64,000 nucleotides of DNA from Candidatus Xianfuyuplasma coldseepsis. Lineage in GTDB: Bacteria; Bacillota_I; Bacilli_A; Izemoplasmatales; Izemoplasmataceae. Below are positions 48,410 to 56,486 of this stretch, one piece after another. The DNA lies in assembly GCF_014023125.1 (NCBI RefSeq), contig NZ_CP048914.1:1330698-1394697 (forward strand), written 5' to 3'. Position 1 is the stretch's first letter; every line of letters begins with the position of its first letter. Below the pieces are notes generated by a model. It did not search any database. It saw only the letters and a program-made list of their open reading frames with translations, and was not told the DNA's origin. Made by a program: the position numbers and the translations under genes.

Positions 48410-49650
48410 TGAAACGTCGTGTTGTAGTTACAGGTATGGGAGCAATCACACCACTTGGGAATGATTGGAGAACGACCTGGGAAAATGCAAAACAAGGGAC
48501 AAACGGAATTGATTTTATTACTGGATTTGATATCTCAACCAACGATATAAAAATTGGTGGTGAAATCAAGAACTTTGATTTTGATGCGGTACTAGGTCGT
48601 AAATTTACCAAACGAATGGATAAGTTTGTTCAACTCGCTATGGTAAGCACCAAAGAAGCCGTTGCGGATTCTGAACTTGATTTTGAACAAGAAAATCGTG
48701 ATCGTTGTGGAGTCTATTTCGCTAGTGGAATTGGTGGATTGGCAACAATTGCCAGTGAAGAAGATAAAGCTCAAAACAGAGGGTATGATCGAATTAGTCC
48801 ATTCTTTATACCTGGTTCGATTATCAATATAGCAGCAGGACAAATTGCGATTGATTATGGTCTTCATGGAATGGCAACCAGTAGTGTCACCGCATGTGCA
48901 AGTGCTACCAATGGTATTGGCGATGCCTTCCGAGCCATCCGTGATGGTTATCTGGATATCATTGTTGCTGGTGGATCTGAAGCTAGTATGATTCCTCTTG
49001 GTTTAGGAGGATTCAACGTGATGCAAGCATTGAATCGCAGTAATGATCCTTCCTACGCAAGTATTCCATTTGATAAAAACCGGGAAGGGTTTGTCATGGG
49101 GGAAGGTTCCGCCACCTTGATCTTGGAAGAGTATGAACATGCCATTGCACGAGGGGCTCATATCTATGCGGAAATCGTCGGGTATGGATCCACCTGTGAT
49201 GCGTATCATATTACCGGACCAGACCCCGAAGCTGATGGTGCTCGTAAATGTATGGAACTTGCCATTTCGGATGCTGGATTAGACATGGAGGATGTCGATT
49301 ACATCAATGCCCATGGAACCAGTACACCGCTTAATGATCGTACGGAAACCAAAGCGATTAAGAAAGCCTTTGGCGATCATGCGTATCAATTACATGTGTC
49401 GTCTACAAAAAGTATGACGGGGCATTTACTTGGAGCAAGCGGCGCGGTAGAAGCCATTTTTACGGCGATGGCAACCAAAGATGACTTTGTCCCACCAACG
49501 ATTAATAGTAAAGAAATTGACAAAGAGGAATGCGACTTGAATTATACCCTTGGCTATGGTATAACCAAAGAGGTAGATGTTGCCATTAGTAATAGTCTTG
49601 GCTTTGGTGGACACAACGCCACCATTGTCTTTAAAAAATATCGGGGGTAA
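48409..49650 (+). CDS. fabF: 3-oxoacyl-ACP synthase II
   Basis: FabF performs chain elongation. Catalytic Cys163 (TACASATNGIGDAF) and the two His residues in NAHGTSTPLND and KSMTGHLLGASG are present. The 413-residue length is normal. FabF type also governs the share of longer unsaturated chains in other bacteria. Confidence 0.97.
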   Translation: MKRRVVVTGMGAITPLGNDWRTTWENAKQGTNGIDFITGFDISTNDIKIGGEIKNFDFDAVLGRKFTKRMDKFVQLAMVSTKEAVADSELDFEQENRDRCGVYFASGIGGLATIASEEDKAQNRGYDRISPFFIPGSIINIAAGQIAIDYGLHGMATSSVTACASATNGIGDAFRAIRDGYLDIIVAGGSEASMIPLGLGGFNVMQALNRSNDPSYASIPFDKNREGFVMGEGSATLILEEYEHAIARGAHIYAEIVGYGSTCDAYHITGPDPEADGARKCMELAISDAGLDMEDVDYINAHGTSTPLNDRTETKAIKKAFGDHAYQLHVSSTKSMTGHLLGASGAVEAIFTAMATKDDFVPPTINSKEIDKEECDLNYTLGYGITKEVDVAISNSLGFGGHNATIVFKKYRG

Positions 49651-49653
49651 ATT

Positions 49654-50082
49654 ATGGAATTAAATAGTAATCAAATTCAAGAAATCATTCCCCATCGTTA
49701 TCCGTTCTTATTGATTGATAAAGTGGTGGAATTGGAACCAGGACATTCCTGTAAAGCGATTAAGAACGTGTCCGCCAATGAGATGCAATTTATGGGACAT
49801 TTCCCACAAGAACACGTGATGCCTGGAGTATTGATGGTCGAAGCGCTAGCGCAGGCAGGTGCCGTCATTATTTTGTCCGTACCAGAAAACAAAGGTAAAA
49901 TTGCCTATTTTGCGGGAATTGATAAGTGTAAGTTCAAACAAAAAGTGGTACCCGGGGATACTTTGGAATTAAACGTCGAAATTGTACGTCAAAAAGGACC
50001 CATCGGATTTGGAACCGCGGTAGCAACTGTTAACGGTAAAGTGGCCGTTCAAGCGGAATTAAAATTCGCTGTTGGGGAATAG
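49654..50082 (+). CDS. fabZ: 3-hydroxyacyl-ACP dehydratase
   Basis: The 142-residue hot-dog fold dehydratase shows [11 protein letters not shown], the active-site His in [23 protein letters not shown] and its Glu. It is the last gene of the fab operon. No fabI, fabK or fabL follows before the terminator, so the enoyl reductase must be elsewhere. Confidence 0.96.
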   Translation: MELNSNQIQEIIPHRYPFLLIDKVVELEPGHSCKAIKNVSANEMQFMGHFPQEHVMPGVLMVEALAQAGAVIILSVPENKGKIAYFAGIDKCKFKQKVVPGDTLELNVEIVRQKGPIGFGTAVATVNGKVAVQAELKFAVGE

Positions 50083-50097
50083 AAAATTAACACAAAG

Positions 50098-50130
50098 CAC
50101 TTCCTATAAGTTTTTGGGAAGTGTTTTTTT
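50098..50130 (+). terminator. Terminator of the acc-fab operon
   Basis: CACTTCC pairs with GGAAGTG around a loop, followed by seven Ts. Confidence 0.85.
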
Positions 50131-50199
50131 GTGCTCGTCATATAATGCACGAATAAAATATGGTAAAATGTAATTATCAAAGCGATGGGAGGATAAACC

Positions 50200-51357
50200 A
50201 TGAAAAAAATATCAATCATCATGATATCGATGGTGCTAATTATAGTATTAGCTGCATGTAAAGAGGAGGGGCCGGACGATAATCCGGTTACAAGCTGTAT
50301 TCCTGGTTTCCAAGTAATTGATGGACGATGTGTCGAAATAGAGGATAATGAAGAAGATCCTGTTACATGTGATTTGGGTTACAAAGCAGAAGGAGATTCT
50401 TGTATTGTCGATGAGAATGCGCGGTTCCGTCTTGATGGACGAAATTTCTACATGGATAATGAACCATTCTTTATCAAAGGAATCTGTTGGAATCCAGTTG
50501 GGATCGGTGATGTTCATCCTGCTGGTTTAGATTTTAGTGGCTTTGTAGATGAGGATGCTGATCTGATGCAAGCGGCTGGGATCAACGTTGTAAGAACCTA
50601 TGAACCAATTAAAAGCACAGCGGTGTTGGATACGCTTTTAGAACATGGAATCTATGTGATCAATACCGTGTATCCTTATGGTGGTAATTCGGTGGAGTCG
50701 GTAGTCAATAACATGAGTGATGTCCTTGATCATGAAGCGATTATTATGTGGGCGATTGGAAATGAGTGGAATTACAATGGAATCTATTACGGTTTATCTA
50801 TGAATGAATCGATTGAACGATTAAACGACGTGGCAGCCCGAATTAAAGAAATCGATTCAACACGTCCCGTGACGACGATTTATGGATACTTACCTTCTAC
50901 ATCAACAGTAAATGCCATGCCGGATGTTGATATATGGGGTCTTAATATTTATTCTGGGGCAACGTTTGGAACGATTTTTGCCCAATGGAAAAATATTTCT
51001 GATAAACCGATGTATATCGCCGAATATGGTGCGGATGCATGGAATGCGAATATCGATGCGGAAGATGAAACGTCCCAAGCGTATGCAACGACCCAGTTGA
51101 CACAAGAAATCATTGATAATTCATCGGAGATTTATCCCGATAACACCAGTATTGGGGGAACGATATTTAGTTTTGCAGATGAATGGTGGAAAGACAGCAA
51201 TGGGACACCGGATGTACAAGATAGTGGTGGGATTGCTCCCGGGGGTGGACCGTATCCAGACCAAACATTTAATGAAGAGTTTTGGGGTATTGTCGATATC
51301 TATCGTGAACCTCGTGCCGCGTACTATGCTTTGCAAGCTTTGTATGTTGAAGATTGA
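50200..51357 (+). CDS. Lipoprotein with glycoside hydrolase (GH2-like TIM barrel) domain
   Basis: A secreted lipid-anchored protein: signal peptide with lipobox VLAAC (Cys20). Two short Cys-pair units follow (TSCIPGFQVIDGRC and VTCDLGYKAEGDSC, about residues 31-67). The rest is a TIM barrel of the GH2/GH5 clan, starting FRLDGRNFYMDNEPFFIKGICWNP. Candidate catalytic residues are Glu189 in AIGNEWN (acid/base) and Glu275 in IAEYGADAWN (nucleophile). Similar proteins act as beta-glucan or mannan hydrolases or transglycosidases; the substrate is unknown. It is monocistronic with its own terminator. Confidence 0.8.
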   Translation: MKKISIIMISMVLIIVLAACKEEGPDDNPVTSCIPGFQVIDGRCVEIEDNEEDPVTCDLGYKAEGDSCIVDENARFRLDGRNFYMDNEPFFIKGICWNPVGIGDVHPAGLDFSGFVDEDADLMQAAGINVVRTYEPIKSTAVLDTLLEHGIYVINTVYPYGGNSVESVVNNMSDVLDHEAIIMWAIGNEWNYNGIYYGLSMNESIERLNDVAARIKEIDSTRPVTTIYGYLPSTSTVNAMPDVDIWGLNIYSGATFGTIFAQWKNISDKPMYIAEYGADAWNANIDAEDETSQAYATTQLTQEIIDNSSEIYPDNTSIGGTIFSFADEWWKDSNGTPDVQDSGGIAPGGGPYPDQTFNEEFWGIVDIYREPRAAYYALQALYVED

Positions 51358-51381
51358 AAAGGCGCTATAGCGTCTTTTTTT
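51356..51381 (+). terminator. Terminator after the glycosidase-like gene
   Basis: AAAAGGCGC pairs with GCGTCTTTT (one G-U) around TATA, followed by Ts. Confidence 0.8.
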
Positions 51382-51472
51382 TTAATATGGATGCAATTTT
51401 GTGCAGGTGGAATCACGAATGAACAGATTCCAATTATTTAGTAAATTTGATATGAGTAACGAGTGGTATCTA

Positions 51473-51481
51473 TGGTATAAT
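51473..51481 (+). promoter_or_regulatory. Extended -10 promoter of the Nudix-dut pair
   Basis: TGGTATAAT, 61 bases before the Nudix gene start; no convincing -35. Confidence 0.5.
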
Positions 51482-51542
51482 AATACTATCTCTAACAACA
51501 TGGATTGGACTCAGCTACAACTCAACTGGTGGTGATGAAGAA

Positions 51543-52055
51543 ATGAAATTGTTAAAAATCTTTGATCGTCGGAATACCAAGCATGGAGCACAACCGATTA
51601 TCTATCGCAATGCAGTACGGGCGATTATTTTAAAAGAGGATAAATTGTTGATGGTGTATTCAGAGACCGCCAAAGAGTATAAATTTCCCGGTGGTGGGAT
51701 TGAAAAAGAAGAAGCTCGGGAAGTCGCGCTGAAACGAGAAACCTTAGAAGAGGTTGGTCATGATATCAAAAGTGTCAATGAACCACTCGGGTATGTCGAT
51801 CAACTATACAATGATATTTATGATGAAGATAAGTATTTTTATCAACGCAGTTATTATTACTTCTGTGAAATCAAGGATGAGTATGTTGGAATGAAATTAA
51901 GTGAATCTGAACGAGCAATGCGATTTCTTCCACGATGGGTTACATTGGATGAAGCGATACGCGTGAATCAGGAGAAAATCGATACCAACAACGAATACCC
52001 GTGGACTGAGCGTGAGTTGTATGTCCTCAAATTACTGAAAGGAATGAGACCGTGA
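51543..52055 (+). CDS. Nudix hydrolase
   Basis: The 170-residue protein has a full Nudix box, GGIEKEEAREVALKRETLEEVG (about residues 53-74), with the metal-binding REtLEE. The family cleaves nucleoside diphosphate derivatives. The start overlaps no upstream gene; its stop overlaps the GTG of dut, suggesting joint nucleotide pool cleaning. Substrate cannot be assigned. Confidence 0.88.
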   Translation: MKLLKIFDRRNTKHGAQPIIYRNAVRAIILKEDKLLMVYSETAKEYKFPGGGIEKEEAREVALKRETLEEVGHDIKSVNEPLGYVDQLYNDIYDEDKYFYQRSYYYFCEIKDEYVGMKLSESERAMRFLPRWVTLDEAIRVNQEKIDTNNEYPWTERELYVLKLLKGMRP

Positions 52056-52495
52056 GAGGATTTGAAAAAGCCAAAGGTTTTGAACACCTAGACATTCCCT
52101 TGCCAGAGCGTAAAACAGAACACAGTGCTGGGTATGACATCTCCATTATCGACGATATTATGATTCCAGCAGGTGCAGTAGCCTTTGGTAAAACAGGACT
52201 AAAAGCCTTCATGCAAGATGGGGAAGTGTTAAAGATTTATCCTCGTAGCAGCTTGGCAAAAAACTATCACTTGACTCTGGGAAATAATGTCGGAATTGTC
52301 GATAAAGATTATTATAATAATCCCGATAATGATGGTCATATAATGATCAGTTTACGTAATTTTGGTCAAAATGATATTATGTTAAGAAAGGGTGAACGTG
52401 TCGCACAAGCGATATTCGAACAATACCTTACTAGTCCCTTTGAAACGGAAGTAAAAGACCGTCGTCAAGGTGGCTTTGGAAGCACTGGAAAATAA
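52052..52495 (+). CDS. dut: dUTP diphosphatase
   Basis: The 147-residue trimeric dUTPase hydrolyses dUTP to dUMP. Motif 1 is HSAGYDIS, motif 2 YPRSSLAKN, motif 3 NNVGIVDKDYYNNPDNDGHI, motif 4 RKGERVAQAIF and motif 5 RRQGGFGSTGK. The GTG start lies in the Nudix stop codon overlap. Confidence 0.93.
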   Translation: MRGFEKAKGFEHLDIPLPERKTEHSAGYDISIIDDIMIPAGAVAFGKTGLKAFMQDGEVLKIYPRSSLAKNYHLTLGNNVGIVDKDYYNNPDNDGHIMISLRNFGQNDIMLRKGERVAQAIFEQYLTSPFETEVKDRRQGGFGSTGK

Positions 52496-52508
52496 TAAAA
52501 AAACGTCC

Positions 52509-52536
52509 TTGACTTTAACTGGTCAAGTGATACAAT
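52509..52536 (+). promoter_or_regulatory. Promoter of the cobalamin-controlled operon
   Basis: TTGACT, a 16-base spacer and TACAAT with TGA extension. A dyad CTTGAC-N8-GTCAAG (52508-52527) covers the -35 and could be the end of dut transcription or an operator. Confidence 0.7.
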
Positions 52537-52545
52537 AGAGATAGA

Positions 52546-52795
52546 TGTTAGGTGTCACAGGGTGACATAACAGGGAATTGAGTGCAAGTCTCAAGCTGTC
52601 CCAGCAACCGTAAAACGGACGAACTGCAAGATACCACTGCGTAAGCGGGAAGGTGCATAGTAGGATGAAGTTAAGCCGGTAGACCTACCTAGTATCGAAT
52701 GTACAATACTCCTGGGCATTGAGTAGACGTTTACTATACTAATCTTTTGCGATTAGTATCTTAAATGTGAATCATCCAGGAGGATGGTTTTTTTC
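52546..52795 (+). promoter_or_regulatory. Cobalamin riboswitch with terminator/antiterminator switch
   Basis: The aptamer shows the standard landmarks in order: an ACAGGGAA...GTGCAAGTC...GCTGTCCC region, a GCAACCGTAA segment, the B12 box CCACTG (52634-52639), GGGAAGG (52647-52653), AGGATGA (52662-52668) and AGCCGG...GACC (52674-52685). The switch is also visible. CTCCTGG (52709-52715) can pair with CCAGGAG (52776-52782). This excludes the terminator ATCATCC/GGATGGT (52771-52788), which is followed by a T run. Bound cobalamin should favour termination and shut off the three genes downstream. Confidence 0.95.
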
Positions 52796-52824
52796 TTTAT
52801 TTAGGACAATACAAGGAGGACACA

Positions 52825-54141
52825 ATGAAAAAACTATTCTCGATGATCACGGTATTTTTGCTGGCCATAACAATGGTGGCATGTAGTGATGAAACCGACG
52901 AAACGATCAATGATTTAGAAGCACAAATTAGTGAATTACAAGCAACAAACCAAGCATTAGAAACACAAAACTCCGATTTAGAATCTGCGATTCAGTTGTA
53001 TGAAGACGCTGAAATGGACGTTATTTTTACGACCAAAACAATCGACTTAGAAGGTCATGAAACCGCAATTGTACTCGCATTCAACGATGACCAAGATATT
53101 ACATTAAAGGCTGTTGCCAAAGGATTCTTTAATGCCGATATCACCGAAAGTGAGTATGGTGCATTCGTCAATACGATGAATGATATGAATTTGCCGTATG
53201 GTAGCTATATTGCAATTTATGAGAACGATGAACCAAGTAGTGTTGGAATTGATGACCTCGTTATTGACGATGGTGATGTATTTGAGTTTCGTGTAGTGTG
53301 GTGGGATGTTATCCAGTATGAAGTTTATGAAACATTGCATTTGTTTATTGACAATCATTTGGATGATTATATCTCAACATCGTACATTGATTATAATGTC
53401 TTTTTAGGATGTCAAGGTCTTTGTGATGATGTCTTGACCGACGAAGAGATTGAACTCTATTTAAATGGATTAACGTTGTCTACAACACAAGACTACTTCA
53501 AGGCAATGATGATTGCGAACCATCTCGAAAACGATTCCTTATTACAAACCTATCAAACTGCATTGTATAGCAACGCATCAACGGGACCATATGGACAAAC
53601 CGCAATGACGATGATTGCTCTTGATCATACCAATCCAGATTTTGATTATAGTACATTCATCGATGACGCTATGGTATACTTTGCATCAACCACACCATAT
53701 GATGAAGGTTTGGATACAGGGGGACTCGATCTAGTTGCTCTAAGTCCCTATCTAGATTCGCAAGCAACCCAAGATCTTGTCGATGCATATGTGACATGGA
53801 TTCAATCGGAACAACTACCAAGTGGTGGCATTAAAACACGAGATGTTATGTGGAATGATACAACCTATCCCGGAACCGAAAACGCAGCTTCCATCAGCCA
53901 AGTTATTATCGGATTAATCGCGGTGGGTGTTGATCCTACAGGGGATGAACTTACCGTTGGTTTCAACAATTTAATTACACGTTTGTTAGAGTTTCATCTG
54001 GATGATGGAAGTTTTGATTGGGATCTGACAGATGAGATTGAGAATGATCTATTATTTAGTACACCACAAGCATTTTTAGCACTTAGCACATACTATCATT
54101 ATGTGAATTCGTATGGGGAAATTACTCATTTATATAACTAA
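52825..54141 (+). CDS. Transcobalamin/intrinsic-factor-like lipoprotein (putative cobalamin binder)
   Basis: The 438-residue protein starts with a signal peptide and lipobox MVAC (Cys20). A coiled coil follows at about 28-60. Residues 65-160 look like a DUF4430/transcobalamin beta domain (GSYIAIYENDEPSSVGIDDLVIDDGDVFEF). From about 190 on there is an alpha-alpha toroid with repeated motifs: TGPYGQTAMTMIAL, LDTGGLDLVAL, ENAASISQVIIGLIAVGVDPTG and STPQAFLALSTYYHY. Mammalian intrinsic factor has the same two folds in the reverse order. The riboswitch upstream and the ECF gene downstream point to B12 capture at the cell surface. The B12 assignment is inference; domain calls are by eye. Confidence 0.72.
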   Translation: MKKLFSMITVFLLAITMVACSDETDETINDLEAQISELQATNQALETQNSDLESAIQLYEDAEMDVIFTTKTIDLEGHETAIVLAFNDDQDITLKAVAKGFFNADITESEYGAFVNTMNDMNLPYGSYIAIYENDEPSSVGIDDLVIDDGDVFEFRVVWWDVIQYEVYETLHLFIDNHLDDYISTSYIDYNVFLGCQGLCDDVLTDEEIELYLNGLTLSTTQDYFKAMMIANHLENDSLLQTYQTALYSNASTGPYGQTAMTMIALDHTNPDFDYSTFIDDAMVYFASTTPYDEGLDTGGLDLVALSPYLDSQATQDLVDAYVTWIQSEQLPSGGIKTRDVMWNDTTYPGTENAASISQVIIGLIAVGVDPTGDELTVGFNNLITRLLEFHLDDGSFDWDLTDEIENDLLFSTPQAFLALSTYYHYVNSYGEITHLYN

Positions 54142-54160
54142 TTTTTAAGGAGTCTTGGAT

Positions 54161-54577
54161 ATGAAGAAAATCATGTTTACAATCATTGCAATTGGTGTTG
54201 CAGTGTCTGCGTTTTTCATCCAAGATTACCTTCGACAAAACGATGAGCTTGGTACGATAACGATCGTACTTATCAACGAACTTGAGGAAACCACAACGAC
54301 GGAAATAGAGTTTACTGAAGACGATGATTTACTCTCATTGATGCGGGTACATTTCGATCTTGAATGTGCCGATATGAACTATCAAAAAACAACTTGTGAG
54401 AATGCACGTATGGGAGGTAACATCCTCCTTCGTATTGATCAACTAGATACCGATTGGACTAATAATTACATTGGGATCTATGTGGATAATCAATACAGCA
54501 ACTATGGCATCGATGATATTCTCCTTATCGATGGAGCAACGTATACCTTTGAATATACCGAAGTAGGTGAAGAATAG
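54161..54577 (+). CDS. Membrane-anchored DUF4430 (transcobalamin C-terminal-like) protein
   Basis: The 138-residue protein has an N-terminal signal anchor (residues 3-21) without a lipobox Cys. Its outer part is a single DUF4430-like domain: DLLSLMRVHFDLEC...GGNILLRIDQLDTDWTNNYIGIYVDNQYSNYGIDDILLIDGATYTFEY. Two cysteines (DLEC and TTCEN) may form a disulfide. In transcobalamins this fold is the lid over the corrin ring. ATG 54161 follows AAGGAG; an in-frame TTG lies just upstream. It sits between the lipoprotein and the S component in the B12-controlled unit. Confidence 0.75.
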   Translation: MKKIMFTIIAIGVAVSAFFIQDYLRQNDELGTITIVLINELEETTTTEIEFTEDDDLLSLMRVHFDLECADMNYQKTTCENARMGGNILLRIDQLDTDWTNNYIGIYVDNQYSNYGIDDILLIDGATYTFEYTEVGEE

Positions 54578-55108
54578 ATGAAGACAAAACGCTTATTAAT
54601 GATTGCCTTTGCAGTCACCATCACATTTGTCCAAGAACAGATGTTTTTGATACTACCTCAAGTTCAATTGACGATTGTTTTGATGTTTGTCTTTGCGAGT
54701 ATCTTAACGTATAAAGAAAGTTTTATGTACATTACTGTTTATGTGATATTGGACAATTTATATTTGGGTGGGTTTAATCCACTCAATGCGATTCCGATGT
54801 TTATTATGTGGAACACGATTCCATACATTTACAATATCGTATTACGTCGCACAGAAGATGAAGCAAAGATTGCGAAAGCCGCATTTGTCTTTGGCTTCTT
54901 ATACAGTTGGAGTTTCATTCCCGGAGCAATCCTACTGTATGGATTTGGGAATGTATGGCAATACTATATCCTCGCCGATATCCCGTGGGAAATTGCGCTT
55001 GCAGTCGTCGGATATGTCAGTGTCTTATGGGCCTATAAACCACTGGTAAACATTGTGAAACAACTCGATCAACAAACGACATTATCACGTCAAAAAGCGT
55101 ACGAATAA
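54578..55108 (+). CDS. ECF-type transporter S component (putative cobalamin)
   Basis: The 176-residue membrane protein has about six helices, starting KTKRLLMIAFAVTITFVQEQMFLILPQVQLTIVLMFVF, with LDNLYLGGFNPLNAIPMFIMWNTIPYI typical of ECF substrate-binding subunits. It would bind the substrate in the membrane and dock onto a shared EcfAA'T module encoded elsewhere. Control by a cobalamin riboswitch suggests cobalamin or a corrinoid precursor (a CbrT-like role). Family assignment is tentative because these proteins diverge strongly. It starts directly after the DUF4430 gene and ends at a terminator. Confidence 0.65.
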   Translation: MKTKRLLMIAFAVTITFVQEQMFLILPQVQLTIVLMFVFASILTYKESFMYITVYVILDNLYLGGFNPLNAIPMFIMWNTIPYIYNIVLRRTEDEAKIAKAAFVFGFLYSWSFIPGAILLYGFGNVWQYYILADIPWEIALAVVGYVSVLWAYKPLVNIVKQLDQQTTLSRQKAYE

Positions 55109-55133
55109 GACTGCAGTTGTTGTAGTCTTTTTG
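55107..55133 (+). terminator. Terminator of the B12-controlled operon
   Basis: AAGACTGCA pairs with TGTAGTCTT (one G-U) around GTTGT, followed by Ts. Confidence 0.8.
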
Positions 55134-55170
55134 TTTTTGCTCTTTATAATAATAAAGATAACGATTTTAC

Positions 55171-55199
55171 TTGATTTTATGATTTTGGTTTGTTACAAT
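55171..55199 (+). promoter_or_regulatory. Promoter of rpsB
   Basis: TTGATT, a 17-base spacer and TACAAT with TGT extension; leaves a leader of about 107 nt. Confidence 0.7.
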
Positions 55200-55206
55200 A
55201 TAAAAG

Positions 55207-55313
55207 CCGTAAAAATACACACACGCTGGAGTATCTCATCTTGAGCCAAGAACATTGGTGGTGCGATATGATGAAAGTAGTGGAGGCACAATCAGAAAAG
55301 GAGGAAACAAAAC
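55207..55313 (+). promoter_or_regulatory. Structured 5' leader of rpsB
   Basis: The leader contains small hairpins CTCA-TCT-TGAG and CCAA-GAACA-TTGG and ends at AAGGAGG. Ribosomal protein genes are often autoregulated through such leaders, but no known S2 leader motif is recognised here. Confidence 0.35.
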
Positions 55314-56405
55314 ATGGGTGTAATCTCAATGAAACAGCTACTTGAAGCTGGTGTTCATTTTGGACATCAAACCCGCAGATGGAATCCAAAGATGGATCCG
55401 TATATTTATACGAGCCGTGGTGGAATCCATATTATCGACTTGCAAAAAACAGTCGTCTTATTCGAGGAAGCTTACCAAAAACTACTCGAAGTTGCTAAAA
55501 ATGGTGGGAAATTATTATTTGTTGGTACCAAGAAACAAGCTCGTGACGTTGTCCGTGCTGAAGCCGAACGTTCGGGACAATTTTATGTCACACAACGTTG
55601 GTTAGGGGGAACTCTAACAAACTTTAAAACGATTCGTCGTAGTATTCGTAAATTACACGATCTACACCGAATGGAAAACGATGGAACCTTTGATCGCTTA
55701 ACCAAAAAAGAAGTCATCGGACTTCGCAAGGAAATGGAACGTCTTGAAAAATTCCTAAGTGGAATTAAAGACATGAGAACATTACCTGAAGCGGTATTCG
55801 TTGTTGATCCAATGCATGAAAAAAATGCAGTATTGGAAGCGAAAAAATTAGGTATTCCCGTATATGGAATCGTTGATACCAACTGTGATCCAGATATGGT
55901 AGATGTCATTATTCCTGGGAATGATGATGCAATCAGAGCCATTAAATTAATTGCTGGAAAATTTGCCGATGCATTTATCATCGGTGCTGGTGGCGAAGTG
56001 GAAGAAGTTGTTGAAACAACCGAACCTGCAAAAGATACACGTCCACCACGTAAACCACGTCCTGAAAGACGTCAAGAAAAACCAGAAACCAAGCAACCAA
56101 AAGTAGACAAACCGGAACCGAAAAAAGAAGCGAAAGCAGAACCTAAAAAAGAGGTAAAAGCTGCTCCTAAAAAGGAAGCAAAACCGGAACCGAAAAAAGA
56201 AGCAAAAGCAGAACCTAAAAAAGAGGTAAAAGCTGCTCCTAAAAAAGAAGCTCCTAAAAAAGAAGAACCAGTTCAAGAAGTTGCGGCAGAACAAGTAGAC
56301 CTAGATAGTTTAACAGTTAAAGATTTAAGATCTTTAGCAAAAGAACGTGGTCTGACTGGTTATTCAAAACTGAAAAAAGCGGAATTAATTGACGCTTTGA
56401 AGTAA
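55314..56405 (+). CDS. rpsB: Ribosomal protein S2 with a long repetitive C-terminal extension and SAP/Rho_N-like end
   Basis: Residues 1-235 are a normal S2: [38 protein letters not shown] and [19 protein letters not shown]. About 130 residues are added. First comes a Pro/Lys/Glu-rich low-complexity region ([17 protein letters not shown]...) with a 24-residue unit repeated exactly twice at 56109-56252. A 35-residue helical end ([35 protein letters not shown]) resembles the SAP or Rho N-terminal fold used for nucleic acid binding. S2 normally ends near 230-260 residues. The start follows AAGGAGG. Confidence 0.93.
   Translation: MGVISMKQLLEAGVHFGHQTRRWNPKMDPYIYTSRGGIHIIDLQKTVVLFEEAYQKLLEVAKNGGKLLFVGTKKQARDVVRAEAERSGQFYVTQRWLGGTLTNFKTIRRSIRKLHDLHRMENDGTFDRLTKKEVIGLRKEMERLEKFLSGIKDMRTLPEAVFVVDPMHEKNAVLEAKKLGIPVYGIVDTNCDPDMVDVIIPGNDDAIRAIKLIAGKFADAFIIGAGGEVEEVVETTEPAKDTRPPRKPRPERRQEKPETKQPKVDKPEPKKEAKAEPKKEVKAAPKKEAKPEPKKEAKAEPKKEVKAAPKKEAPKKEEPVQEVAAEQVDLDSLTVKDLRSLAKERGLTGYSKLKKAELIDALK
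56109..56252 (+). repeat. Two tandem 72-bp repeats inside rpsB
   Basis: Unit 1 is 56109-56180 and unit 2 is 56181-56252. They differ at few third positions only and encode [20 protein letters not shown] plus KKEA, suggesting recent duplication. Confidence 0.9.
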
Positions 56406-56410
56406 ACGTT

Positions 56411-56437
56411 AAAAAGAGCTCTTGAGCTCTTTTTTTA
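56411..56437 (+). terminator. Terminator or attenuator between rpsB and tsf
   Basis: An 11-bp perfect stem AAAAAGAGCTC with GAGCTCTTTTT, two-base loop and T run. Confidence 0.8.
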
Positions 56438-56486
56438 CCAAAATAACGATCAATAAATAGTAACGATATGAATGGAGGACTATACT

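Noticed and set aside
52508-52527. Terminator for dut
   Set aside because: The CTTGAC/GTCAAG dyad has an 8-base loop and no T run after it; it is better viewed as part of the promoter region.
56109-56252. CRISPR-like or mobile repeat
   Set aside because: The two 72-bp units are adjacent, in frame and within the rpsB coding tail, with no spacers or palindromes.
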